Assembly (NCBI GenBank): GCA_002105175.1
Contig: MCGE01000039.1
Span: 310,001-374,000, forward strand
Reading direction: 5' to 3'
Origin: Absidia repens
Lineage: Eukaryota > Mucoromycota > Mucoromycetes > Mucorales > Cunninghamellaceae
DNA: 64,000 bases
Shown piece after piece: positions 11,820 to 23,000 of this stretch (positions within the stretch are counted from its first letter, which is position 1; each line of letters starts with the position of its first letter). A model generated the notes under the pieces. That model was not told where the DNA came from. It saw only the letters and a list, made by a program, of their open reading frames with translations, and did no database searches. A program made the translations under genes and the position numbers.

Positions 11820-13085
11820 TTCAATTACCATATCGCAAAACACATGTACGGGCCCCATCGTTCGTTATGTCCATCACACTATCCAAGTCGATTTGTGTTG
11901 CCTTGTACCTTGCTTTGATCAGGTTAAAACGGCGAGATGAGACGTCTGGTATCGACTTGAAGGGAGGGATCGGTGATGGTGGAGAGGACGGAGTGGAAGA
12001 ATTGGCGTCGGAAGGGTTGTGTCGTGACCGGTGCGTACAGGACGAGAATAAAGAATGGGGAGTAGAGTTGTTGAGGGTGTTCGACTTTTGAGAGAATGAT
12101 GCGTTCGGAATAGGGATGATGAGGGTGAATGAGATTGTCGGAGAGGGTGAAGAGGGAGGAGAAAGAAATGAGGCCACATTGTGCAGTCCAGAGACATTGT
12201 TGTGCCTGAAATTGTTGTTGGATGTTGTGTCGAGTAGGAGGATCCATTGTGTGTGTTTCTTGTAAGGCGAGGAGGTGTGATTTGACAGAGCGAAGGAATC
12301 GGATATATGAAGATTGAATTGTTTTGGATGATGTCTTCACAATGCTGTTGCAGTTGAGTGAGGACAGTTGTAGACGTATTGTTGTATCAATCATATTATT
12401 GAGTATAGGTGATGGGTTTGGCTGCTTTGCGAGGAGGTTGCTGTCGACGCTTTGCAGCAGCGGGGGTCGCTGGATTGGTCGTCTCTGGTGATTGGACTCC
12501 ATTGTTCATACAAGTTCCGTCGTCGGGTGATGGTGCCTGGTGTTGTGTATTGATGGTGGCTCGATCACGTTCATCCTTTTCAGTCCTTTGGATGTAATCC
12601 TCAATGTTTTCTTCGGTGTCCATGTTCGAATCGGCCCATGAGGTTGCTGAGAATCTAAGGGAGTTGGCTGGTTGTCACTGAGAGATTGGTCAGGATCCAT
12701 AACTTCCGAGTTGCCTTCATTGTCGGACTGTTGATCCTCTTGTTCGTGTTCCGTTTGCTGGGAATCATTGGGGGGGGTGGTCATGATCCATAGATTCTGG
12801 TACCTTCGTTGTTGGACTGTTGATCCTCGTGTTCATGTTCCGTTTGCTGGGAGTCAATGGTCAAGTCGACAACAGCAGGTGTATTGGGAGAGGGTCAAAC
12901 GCCAAAAGATTTCATTGATTCCAAGCAATTTTTTGATATTGACGAGTGTAATAAATGACAGGAGATCTTCTAATAACTGAGAGAAGCGGAGGTGAGCGAT
13001 TTCGATAAAAGTATAGATTCCTTTGGCGGTCAATTGATGGAGGTAAAAAGTGATGTTGAAACCTAAATAATTACAAATAAAAATG
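11820..13085 (-). mobile_element. LINE fragment: ORF1 part plus endonuclease N-terminus
   Basis: On the minus strand, 13050-12840 encodes an ORF1-like stretch (IYTFIEIAHLRFSQLLEDLL), followed by charged linkers. An ORF1-like frame then ends Y-T-Q-stop near 12396. Two nucleotides later a second frame opens (ATG near 12394) and carries the endonuclease/exonuclease/phosphatase pattern: LQLSSLNCNS, LLALQETH, SERIILSKV and LVLYAPV with QFFHSV. This two-cistron layout is typical of fungal non-LTR elements. The frame is broken before the catalytic D-x-N and S-D-H motifs, and the reverse transcriptase is missing, so the copy is dead. An approximate 85-bp tandem duplication lies at 12700-12860. Confidence 0.7.
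12700..12860 (-). repeat. Imperfect tandem duplication in LINE ORF1 linker
   Basis: Two units share GGACTGTTGATCCTC and GTTCCGTTTGCTGGGA (plus strand), about 85 bp apart. They encode a Gln/Glu-rich linker (QQTEHEQEDQQS type). Confidence 0.75.
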
Positions 13086-13089
13086 AGCG

Positions 13090-14019
13090 TTGGATTCTTT
13101 TTTTGTTTTTTTTAAGGAACTACCTGCTAGTGAGTCATATGGAATCCAGAGATGTGATGGGGAGCATGGGACTGGTAACGAGGGCGGCATTGATGGCTTG
13201 GATGATGATGGAGGGACGGATGGGAACAGCGTTAAAGTGGTGTGCCCAGTGTGCGCGCCAAATGTGGAGGAGGGTGGTGCTGAGAACAGGAATCCACTGA
13301 TGTGGAGAGGTGTTATAGGGAGGGTATGAGGGAAAACGGAGGCAGGTCAAGGCGAGCCACAGGCCATTGGTGGTGAAAGGGGTGTAAATAAAATGATAAT
13401 CCCAGATAGATTCCCATATTTCGACGAATTTGGGAGTTTTATTTTTTGCTGTTTTATGGCACTGAGACTGTTAAGTCATAATTTGCCCAGCTGGGTTCAA
13501 AATGGAATGTGAGAGACTAAAGAAATCCTAGGGGTAAGGAATAAAAGGGAAGGAGATATGTGTAAAGAAGGAGGACTGATTGGCGGTGGTACAATGGATA
13601 AACCAGGTGAGAATAAAAGAAAAGAGTAGAAAGAAAAAAGAAAGAAAAAAATAAAATAAACGAGTGTACTAACGGGCTCCACTAGGTGAGCGGAGGGAGG
13701 GAGGGAGGAGGGGTGGGTCTAGGGTGAGCATGGCGGTCGATCCATAGAAGGAAGGGGTCATGGGTGTCTGTGTCGGTGGGTTCAACATGTGTAGGATGCT
13801 GTAAGTATTCCATTTCTAAGAGGAGCGTGCAGATAATGAGCCATGAGCGTTTCCAGCGATTAATGGTTAATCGTGCGCGAGGTGGTTGGGAGGGGAGGCG
13901 GTTGAGAAGGAAGGAGAGAGGATTGTCAGCAGTAGCAAAGGATATGCTAAGGCGGGAGTGAAAATGGCGGCATGGCCATATGGAAGAGGTCGGCGTGCGT
14001 GGTGGGACAGAAGGAGCAT

Positions 14020-14020
<1 letters not shown>
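13090..14020 (-). mobile_element. LINE 3'-end fragment (ORF2 C-terminus)
   Basis: The minus strand encodes a degraded non-LTR ORF2 C-terminus with a C-H-K-type knuckle and a following W-E-S-I-W region near 13400-13480, then LLHIWRAHWAHHF near 13250. It ends in an A-rich tail (TTAAAAAAAACAAAAAAAG on minus) at about 13118-13095. Stops and frame changes make it non-functional. It abuts the next LINE fragment head to tail. Confidence 0.55.
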
Positions 14021-14050
<30 letters not shown>

Positions 14051-14269
14051 GTAGTATGTCGTTTATTAAAATTAAAATAAAGACCGGTTATCACGTCAAA
14101 AGAGCGGTGGCCGTGGTTAAAGAGTAAAGTATATATGTAAATATATGATGGGAAAGGATGGCTAAATGGTGAGAGGGAGTTCGTGTGATAGAGAAGAATT
14201 TGGAGAACACTAAAATCTATGGAGGGGACTGACAGAAGGAGGGGTTCGTTTTTTTTTTTTTTTTTTTTT
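14021..14269 (-). other. Retroposed 3' UTR-like segment between poly-T tracts
   Basis: On the minus strand the segment ends TTTTAATAAACGACATACTAC followed by about 29 A (14050-14022). This is an AATAAA signal about 15 nt before a poly(A) tail, so it looks like the 3' end of a retrotransposed transcript. Its 5' boundary at 14251-14269 is another A run. Confidence 0.45.
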
Positions 14270-14816
14270 GGTTACTGGCGAACCTCTGAGTGCAATATCG
14301 AAGGATATCTGCAAGGCGAATGCGAAAAACTTTTGGGCAAAGTATTTTATGAATGGTCGGCGCATTGATATGATTATTCAATCCAAGGACCTGGAAATCA
14401 GCAGTAATGAATGGAAGAAAGAAATAGGCACCAGCATCTCATTCAAACAACAATCAAAAAATATACGTAGGAACAAGGCACTATTATTAAAATGGTTGTC
14501 TTACCCGTTTCCGAATGATAGATACCAAGGCTATCTACAATGTCGATGGACTGGATCGGTAAGTGCAGTAATAGCTCAATCCAAAAAAAAAAAAAGGGAA
14601 ACTATCAAGTCTTATTATTGTTTTATAGGATCTGTGGGCTACATTTTTTCTGTTTCGCAACATGAAGACATCTTTGTTGCACGACACGTTGCCGACTTGC
14701 GGTATCCTCTCTATGTTGCGAATTTTGATGAATTTCTTGAAACCCTTGATGCACTCTTTATCTGGAAACTTTTTTTTTTGTTTTTATCTTTATCTGGAAA
14801 CACCATTATCTCCTGA
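14270..14816 (+). pseudogene. Broken copy of a recurrent Mucoromycota protein family
   Basis: The readable frame contains NGRRIDMIIQSKDLEISSNE, then QQSKNIRRNKA, then VGYIFSVSQHEDIFVA and DTLF-like FLETLDALFIWK. I remember this order (GRRID, SSNEWK, QQSKN, GY..V, ED..VA, TL..L..WK) from many uncharacterised Mucoromycota proteins; the function is unknown. The 5' end is cut off at a poly-T tract. A GTAAGT..ATAG intron at 14559-14628 would splice out of frame for the family pattern, whereas read-through inserts about 24 residues. The last 20 residues lose the family pattern. Both points suggest a relic. A different frame after 14816 ends in a KRRR and Asp-rich tail that may be coincidental. Confidence 0.5.
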
Positions 14817-14985
14817 TGAAAAATATTCTAATTCCGGCAATCAACAGGAAAAAGCAACTTTCGGTTTTGGAAATATTGTCTCTGCCAATGTCCCCTCCCC
14901 TTCCAGTCCTTTTCGTATCGCCGAGCGTCCTGTTCTCCTCCACCAAAAGACGGCGAACCAAATCCGATCACTACATTGTTTATGA

Positions 14986-15841
14986 TAGTCATGATGATGA
15001 TACAGACGATCAAGATTAAAGAGATGATTAGGGCTTTCGGTTCGCTGTATGAATTGCCCATCCCCCCCCTCTCATATATATTTCCTTCCTTCCCCTCTCA
15101 TGTATATCTACCTCATACCTTGTATCTTAGTTTGTTTTACAGTACATGAATAAAAATGACATCTTCTCCATTTCTATTTGGTTCTTGTATATGGTCATTT
15201 AGATATATAGTTCATATCATATTAGCCTGTTTTTTTTTATTACACTGACAACTGATGTTCACCCTCAAAAAATCAATGCGTGTGGGGTTGAATAATAATA
15301 TACTACGTGGACCTATTTGACAATAGTCTAGTTTATACCATCGCCTTTTCTCCTGAGACACTTTTTTTTTGTTTGTCTTCATTGGGTTGTGTTATACAGT
15401 ATCAGGAACACAGAACCTATAACCAATCTATATTTGATGTTGCGAGGAGGGCTGGGAATCGGTAGGGATCATCAAAAACGAGACGTTATGATTAGTGCGG
15501 CGTTTGAACATATCACTTTCCTTTCAAACAAAAATGGCCGTAGTAGTAACCAGGAACCAAAAAATGACAGACTGCCTGAAATAAAAAAAAAAATAAAAAA
15601 AATAAAAAAGACTTTATAAACTAAAATTTTACTCAAGATTTTTAAAGTTTTATAGACTGCTTTCATTCAGAAAAAAAAAAAAGTTGCATTTCATTGAGTT
15701 TCATGTGGCGTACAAAGTATATAGTGCATATTTTGAGTTCTCGATCCATCAAACACCAACTTCCGTGTTCCGAATCCGTTTATTCTTTTCAATCCAACAA
15801 CTCCTTTTCTTCTTTCTTCATCCATATTATACAGTACCATT
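14986..15841. other. Intergenic, upstream of the HET gene at 15842
   Basis: It holds T-rich tracts, an AATAAAAATG poly(A)-like signal near 15148 and a CT-rich leader (TTCTTCTTTCTTCATCC near 15805-15825). No supported gene. Confidence 0.4.
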
Positions 15842-18145
15842 ATGACAAAAGACAACCCTGTGAAACAAATTTTTAAAGGTATATATGTTAGCTCGACTTT
15901 CACTTGTAGACGACATAATATATATAAAAGGCGCTATTTACTAATATGACCACACCTTTTTTTTAAAAATAATAATAATAATAATATGTAGACTTGTCAC
16001 ATAAAGACACTCAGCAACAACAACAACAACAACAACAGAAAAAACCATTTGAAATCGTTTTGGTGGACATTGCAAAGGCTAAAAAGGGTGAAATTCATTG
16101 TGTTAAAATGCCTTTGGAAGGAAATGAGGAAGATTTGAAATATGTGACGTTATCATACCGGTGGGGTGAACTACAAGAGACGCTAATCGACACAAAGCTC
16201 GGCTATACAGCATCTATCACATCGTTTGACTTGAAGGATTTTTACAACGTTTGCGATAGGATGACCATGGATTCCGATTTCAAACATATCAAGTATGTGT
16301 GGGTGGATGCGATCTGTGTGGACCAACGCCCAAGCAAACGAAAAGCCACCATTTATCAAATGAGCAACATCTATGAACGAGCTGCGTATGTTTTGGCAGT
16401 GCCTGATCTTCATTCAGCTTATTTGAGGCACACATCCATAAAGAATAATGAAATCATGAAGGGTTCCCTACGTTATTGCCAAGAAATTTATCACCTTATT
16501 CATGGCAACACCGATCAACTCGCTGCTGCAGATGAAGAATTCCTCAACGACGCCTATGTCCCAACAGATCCTGTACTACGACAGTTACTCAAAAAATACA
16601 CCGACTACTTTACCGACGGGTTCATGAAGTTTAAAAGACATCATTACGGCTATTGTTCTATGCAAGCTTTCCTTCACATATGCGAAATCACTGGCCAATC
16701 AACTGTATACCCTACCACCCATCCTCAGACTCAGGTGATGACGGAAGAGACTAAGAGGGACGCTATTGAGGATTCACATCACTGTCGCGAAATGGTGTGT
16801 CCATTGCCATTGTTTGACTATACACATGAATCAGGCCCCCAAAAAGTGTGGCAATTAATGGATTCGAACTGGAAGACAAGGATCATTGAAAGAAATACAA
16901 GTATCCGACAATCCATGGAGTTTTTAGCGGATCTCATCAAGGATTGGTCGACTCGTGTGTGGGTGATCAGTGAATTCAACATTGCAAAAAAGAAAAACAA
17001 TTTCAGATTTTGGTTTACTCAATTACACGGACTAGGTCGATTTAACGACAACTTCAACTTCTTTACATTTGACTTCGAGGATGACAACCTTGCGTTACCT
17101 TCTGTCATTGATAACATCGATATCTATGCCATTGACGAAATCGATGAAACAAGATATCGCACTTCCAATCCGGTTTACATCGAATTCCATTCTATGATGG
17201 TCCATCAACTCCATCAACAAACATTTTTGGCAATGATGTTGAAATCCAAGGCCAGCAGAAATGGTAAATAATAGAACGGGGGAATGTTTATCATCTCAAT
17301 GACTCTTTTTTTTTTTTTTTTTTTTTTTTTAAATAGAGGATCGATTTTATGCGGTACTGCCGCAGTCGGAATATAAAAATATACTCAGTGACAGGAATAA
17401 AGTCAACCAATGGAATATCACCACCCTTACCTCCATCAAATTAAAACTATACGAATTCATGAACACCAAGGACAAGCTGAATTTGCTTTTTTGGTCGGGC
17501 AACGAAATATCGTCAAATAAAGGGATGCTTTTGCCAACATTTGCAACATCGACCCTTTCTTCGGATGCTCCTAGTGATTATCTCCACTATGATAGCGTGG
17601 ACGCTCCGTCGAATTTTGATTTGACCGATCCATCGGCCATCGTACTTCATCATTATCAGGTCAACAATAAGAATAGCAAGGATAGTGACGATGGGGATGA
17701 TGATGATGATGATGATGATTTGCGCCAACTGTATTATCTTCGTCTGAAACCAATGGAGTATTATATATATACGGATTCCGTCATCAATGTAAGACATGAA
17801 CACGGTGGACTTCGTCGGAGTATGATACAGTGGAAGAACCTTTTGATGGACAAGATCAATCCAAATAATAACATATCTGCTACTGCTGCTGGTGCTGCTA
17901 CTACTACAACTAATACTACTACTACTACTACTACTACTGACCTTGATATTGTAGCTATTCGAACTGCTAGGTACGATGTGAAAGGAAGTTATGGTATTTT
18001 GCCTTGTATCGTTTTGGTTGGAAGCTTTGCGGAGAACAAATGGTCACTACAATCGGAAAACGAAGAATTTGGTCGAGTTTTAGATGAGCGCTGGAAGCAC
18101 TGTTATATCAATGAAAATAACCATCGTTGTTTTGATATATATTAA
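15842..18145 (+). CDS. HET-domain protein, subfamily A, intact
   Basis: Exons 15842-15878, 15992-17263 and 17337-18145 sum to 2118 nt, or 705 aa. Exon 1 is 37 nt and ends in phase 1, like its sister at 5120. A CAA-coded run of nine Gln opens exon 2. HET motifs are YVTLSYRWGEL near residue 65, YVWVDAICVDQ near 112 and STRVWVISE near 325. The second intron sits just before E-D-R-F-Y, shared with the gene at 575-2838. The C-terminal half has an Asp run coded by GATGATGAT (17697-17717) and a Thr/Ala run coded by ACT/GCT triplets (17880-17938), both likely to vary in length between strains. It ends C-F-D-I-Y. It is the reference intact member of subfamily A. An incompatibility or cell-death role is inferred from the HET family. 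Confidence 0.88.
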
Positions 18146-18639
18146 ATCATGTCTAAACCATTTACTGTATTCACAAGAAAACCAGTCCTGTAGCGTTACG
18201 CCATGAATTTAGATCGCGTGAACTCTATATTGTGTTACTATATAGTCAATGATTCCATTCTTCTTTCTGAACATAAATAAACAAGATATGATATGAATAA
18301 TAATATTTTCTCAAATGGACGTTGTGTGCCTCTATCCTTTCAAAAAGTCAAAGATGATGATGATATGATACCTGTTATGATAACACACAATGAGGCATCC
18401 CATGTTTAATAAAATGGTACATAAATTGAAACAAACAAACAAAACAAAAAGTCTAATGCAGTGAAAAAGGAATATATTTTATTCATATCCATAAAATGAC
18501 AACTAACTGAAATAAAAACATATAGGTAAATGGGAGGGGGGAAGGACGAGTGATAGACATAATACAGTAAAGGAGGGGGGGAGGTGTCAACCCAAGCCAT
18601 CACCACGAGACAGGCAACAGCAAGCTTTTCGGTATTAGG
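18146..18639. other. Intergenic between HET gene and HET remnant
   Basis: 3' flank of the subfamily A gene with an AATAAAC signal near 18276. TATTTTATTCATATCCATAA and ATGACAACTAAC at about 18474-18506 look like the tail of a minus-strand R1 fragment. No gene. Confidence 0.4.
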
Positions 18640-18828
18640 GGGTTGTCGACATTACTCACTTTTGGGAATAGGTTGCTGACACCAGATTTGTTGCTTGGTT
18701 TCTGGGAGAAAAATGTATGGACCATGTATCCGAATGATGCCACTATCAATGAATTCAAGATGTGCTCCATGGAAGACCGAACACACAAACTTCCTGAAGG
18801 GTTCCGTGTCTATTCAATTCATTTTTAG
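18640..18828 (+). pseudogene. Remnant of a subfamily B HET gene C-terminus
   Basis: The frame reads LLLGFWEKNVWTMYP, then EFKMCSMEDRTHKLPEGFRV and Y. This is the last 50 or so residues of the HET proteins ending at 27682 and 37038 (LLGSWEKNIW, FKMCSME, LPKGFRVY). The rest of the gene is absent. The 3' flank (TTAGTTGGATCAATGCTACT, then GATTTAAACCCC) and the following R1 copy match those after 27682. It is therefore the tail of a third tandem unit lost by deletion. Confidence 0.85.
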
Positions 18829-18943
18829 TTGGATCAATGCTACTAAGAAAAACTAGAAAAGGTAAAATATGATTTAAACCCCCTTCAATTGATGGTGGTA
18901 TATTTTTTGTGGAAGACTGAAATAAAAGCGCTTATCTTCCTTA

Positions 18944-18975
<32 letters not shown>

Positions 18976-18978
18976 GTC

Positions 18979-19216
18979 ACGACAGCCTCAATGACGTGAT
19001 GTGAACTTGGATTAGTGGGTAGAATATGGATCAGGGGCATTTTGAAAAATGCAATACAAACATACATGGGGAAGCCTTTTCATTTTGGATTTAAGAGTTG
19101 CAACTGGGCATTCGAGTTTAGCCGTCCATCTTGTAATTGTATCAAGAAGACTGTCATTAGATTCGTTTAGTGTTAGCTGTCATAGTTTTATAACTACATT
19201 TCAATAAAATTTGTTT
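18979..19216 (+). repeat. R1 dispersed repeat, copy C
   Basis: GACAGCCTCAATGACGTGAT, then GGGGCATTTTGAAAAATGC (hairpin), CATGGGGAAGCCTTTTCATT, and CATTTCAATAAAATTTG at the end. It is in the same position and orientation relative to a HET gene end as copies D and E. Confidence 0.85.
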
Positions 19217-19968
19217 TATCTTTTTACCACTAATCTGTCTCACAAGTTTATTGTCTGGCCAAATGGGGTGCAACAAGTAGATTGGGGTTAGTGATGACTG
19301 GTTTTTTTTTTTTTTGCTAACAATAGCGTATATTGGCAGTAGCTTGATTATATATCATATACTATGGATTATAAAATTGGATGTACAAAGGCTCGACTAT
19401 TTTTGTAATATCGTAACTAACCCCCTTCCCTATTTATTGTATATACTACTATCACCAACACCTTTATTCTTTTGCTCACACATATGCACGCCACATAGCT
19501 TAAATATATCCCACACTTTATTTGTTTCTCGTTTCTTGTTTACAAATAAAACTCGCTTTCTTGACTCTTTCAAAATGTATTTGCTTCATCACTTGGTTCT
19601 AGTTATGTATGCAAACATCCATAAAAGTGATAGTTGTTACTTTTGATGATCACATTAGTAACACCTTTTGACTTGACTCTTTTCTTAGAAGACTCTTCAC
19701 GAAGTTTCCAAGAGATCGGCACGTTCTTTTTTTTTGGGGGAGGGGGGAGGGGGCGTGACAGTGACTGAAAAAGCAGAAAAACAAGGCAAAAAAAATATCA
19801 CTTTAGCTTGTCATAGTGTGTAACCCACTTTCCTACACGAAGCTTATTTGCTCGATGCTTCCTCTTTCTGTAAGACTAACAAGTGGAGTGGTAAAAATTA
19901 TAATCTGACAGGGCCACCTGACTGTTTTTGCGAATATTTATAGTTTTTCGTCACACACAACACGGAAA
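19217..19968. other. Upstream flank of the lectin-HET gene, duplicated in the window
   Basis: Collinear and highly similar to 28060-28854, differing mainly in homopolymer lengths. Shared blocks include GCTAACAATAGCGTATATTG, CATGCACGCCACATAGCTT-like, and CTTGTCATAGTGTGTAACCC. A TATTTATAG element near 19935 is followed by CACACAACACGGAAAATG, a candidate core promoter and leader, also found upstream of 28965 and (minus) 49534. Confidence 0.7.
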
Positions 19969-20079
19969 ATGAATCCGGTGCTCCGCATCATCACTTTGTT
20001 CTTAGAAAGATGCATCAACCTCTTGTTTTTTGTCTCTTCTGCTTTCTTTTATTTTATTTTCCATATCTTGACACAATGA
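19969..20079 (+). promoter_or_regulatory. Upstream ORF overlapping the lectin-HET start codon
   Basis: An ATG at 19969 opens a 36-residue frame (MNPVLRIITLFLERCINLLF and a hydrophobic tail) whose TGA at 20077-20079 overlaps the main ATG at 20076 as ATGA. This layout would favour translation coupled to reinitiation. The sister gene has an equivalent ATG at 28855 whose frame stops at 28959. In the minus-strand relative at 49534 the same ATG is ACG. Whether it lies in the mRNA depends on the unmapped transcription start. Confidence 0.4.
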
Positions 20080-23000
20080 CCCGCAACAAACCCACCCCTA
20101 TTCGGTATTATTATGATTTTTCGGGAAGCGATGAAGAAGAGGACGAAGAGTACGAGGAGGAAGAAGAAGGAGAATGTAAGAATAGTAATCGATCATCATC
20201 ATCATTTTAAACTGTGTCTAAATTTTAAATTTCTGGTTGTTTTTTTTTTATACAGTTGTGGTCACGGCATCAACACCAGTACAGCATCATCGCACTAATG
20301 CTGGTATTGTTTATGGAGTCGCAGCTGGGGTATGTGGTACTATTACGGACGGTGAATTAAAATGCTGCGAAGATCACAAGGTGGATGTCAAAGAACAAGA
20401 CGAATCTGCCGACGAATCCGATTCCGAAGCCGATACTACTGAAGATGACTCAGAAAGCGACAGTGTGGTTCATCGATATGCTCTAAATCCTAGTTTGTGG
20501 TTCTTTATTCGCTCCTTCCTGCCTGGATCAACTTTGGAAACTCCTCAAGTATTGACTGCCAATGTAGACAGACAAGGAATCCATATGGCTGCTTTGGATC
20601 GTGAAAACTGGCATGCTCAATTATGGAAATCTGTTGGTGGAACCTTCGTGAATTATGAAACCCAACTCCCTATTGTCGTGAATGGTAAGGGAAGGATGTT
20701 TATTTTATTAGTAAAAAAAAAAAACACTTAATTATATATTATGAAATACATGGATGAATCAAGGATGAACCAACTTCAACACACCCACTTTTTTTGTTAT
20801 ATGTATAATTTTAGGTTTGTCTGCAGGTGACACTGTGAAACAAGCCAATCAACAAAATCAACTTAAACAACAACTTTGTTCATTGACTATGGATGGTCAC
20901 TTTATCCATATTAGTGAACCCACGCTTGTCTTGGTACCAAAGGACAACAAAATAGTGCTCTCACATGTCGATCAAGTGCAACTTCAAGCATATCGATGGG
21001 GTTTCTTGATTCCTGAATTCACTGTCCAACATCATGCGCACGTGTTGCTTACTTGGAAGATAGCTATTTTGAAAAGATGGCGTAATATCAACGCTGGGTC
21101 TGCTACTTCTTCCCGTGTCCCAAATACCATTACTGCTGTGGCAAACTGGCCTCAAGAAACCTTTTTCATCACTGGTCCTAATGGTGATGGTTTGATACCT
21201 ACCAAGTCCGAAGCCTTATCTGGTCTTACTGTGCGTATATTGACTGTTGAAGAACACTCTGCTTTCCGCTGGTGCTTCAAAAACGGGTATCTTGTTCATG
21301 TGACTACTGGCCTTGTCTTGCATTCTCAAGGTAAATATAAAAAAATAAAAAAACGGTGAGAAGGTTTATTGGGTTCTGATTGTTTTTTACTTTTTGTCCA
21401 ATAGATTTGGCTAATGGAACTCGCTTGGAAATCCGCTCTCAACGTGTCGGAAAAGATGGTTGTGCTGATGAACGTCAACAATGGATTATCAAGACTGATG
21501 GATCTATTGTTTCTGGTACCAATAGGTTTCTTGGTTTAGGTGGCCGTGATGTCATTAAATTGGTCAACACTAAGAAATCTCGTCGACATATTTCTTGGTC
21601 TGTGTTCTATGGCCATTATGAAAAAGACGTTCTTACCCAATTCCGCCGTTATATTTTTTCCATGACCTCTCAACGAAGTAAGTTTCTTTTTTTTATTTAT
21701 TTATTACAAATTATAGGAAAAATGATGATAGGATTGAAAAAGCTAATTTTTTTCTTTCTTTTCTAGGCTTGTCTCAACACCAAGGGTCTCAACGCCAATT
21801 GGTTACCAAGACCTATGGTATCTACCCCAAGAAATGGATCTTCATTCGCTCAAAGCAAGACGCCAGCCTCGTGCTTACTACCTCCAATTCGGAGAAGGGC
21901 TCCAAATTGGTCCTTTCCAAACTCGACTTCAAGAACTACAAACAACAGCTTTGGCACACTCGTGACGATCAGTGTTTGGTGAACTTTGCTACCGATTACG
22001 TGATTGATGTTGCTGGTGGTCAACTTACCCAAGGAGCCAACCTTATCCAATGGAACGAAAAATTCTTGCGTCGTCATCGTAAGAACCAAATGTGGGGGTT
22101 ATCTGCGGATGGCCATATTCATCCTGAGTCACGATCTGGTTTGGTCGTTGCTCCCAAGAAGACCACCAAGGCTCATGATGGTGTGGAATTGTCCATTGTG
22201 GCTCGTGGAAGTTCGGATCATCTTGAGCAACAATGGACCTTTGCCACTCCTGTCTTCCGTAATCGTAGCGGTGCTGTCATCTCCATTGGTCTTACCGCAA
22301 ACAAGTCTACCACTGATATAGTTGTGGATGGTGTGGGTGAAGCCACCCAAACTCACTCTGACCGTCAAACCTACGAACGCACTGTCAAGAAAACCGTTGT
22401 ACGTCGCTGGGGCCTTTTCCCTAAAGATCCCTTCTTTATTCGTATGGGCGCTGGTTCTGATCGCTACGCTTTGACTGTGGAATCCAAGCCTATTGCTGAA
22501 AATATCAAGGAGCATCAAGTCATCCTACGACCCATGAACGTCAAGGCTCATAAATGGCAGTTGTGGATCTTCCGTGATGATCATTTGATCAATGCTGAAA
22601 CTGGATTGGCTTTGGACATTCAACGACATGGAGGGGACATTTTAATCGAAAAAGGATTGCAAGCACCTGTGTGCGTCCGTGAAGTCTCTATGGACGACAG
22701 CCAATTCTTTGCTCTCGGTGTTCATGGTGAGATCCACTTGCATTCCAATGCTCACCTGATTGTCACTGTCGCTAATAAGGAACGTCTTTCGGTCGATGGT
22801 GCCCAAATCGGTCTCAAGTCGATCAAGGTCAGCCGTGTGGTCTTTGAAAACAAGCAAGTCGATCGCTTGGAATCTGAAGAATGGATGCGCTGTGTTTTCT
22901 CTATCCCTATCTACCGCAAAACCACTACTACTACCACCACTTCATCCTCTGTGGCTGCTGGTGCCGTTGCTGGTGCTATTGCTGACGGTGAATTGGAAAG

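Noticed and set aside
22129..22518. Long frames antisense to the HET and trefoil exons (several in the window)
   Set aside because: They mirror codon structure of the sense exons, cross known splice sites and show no family pattern of their own.
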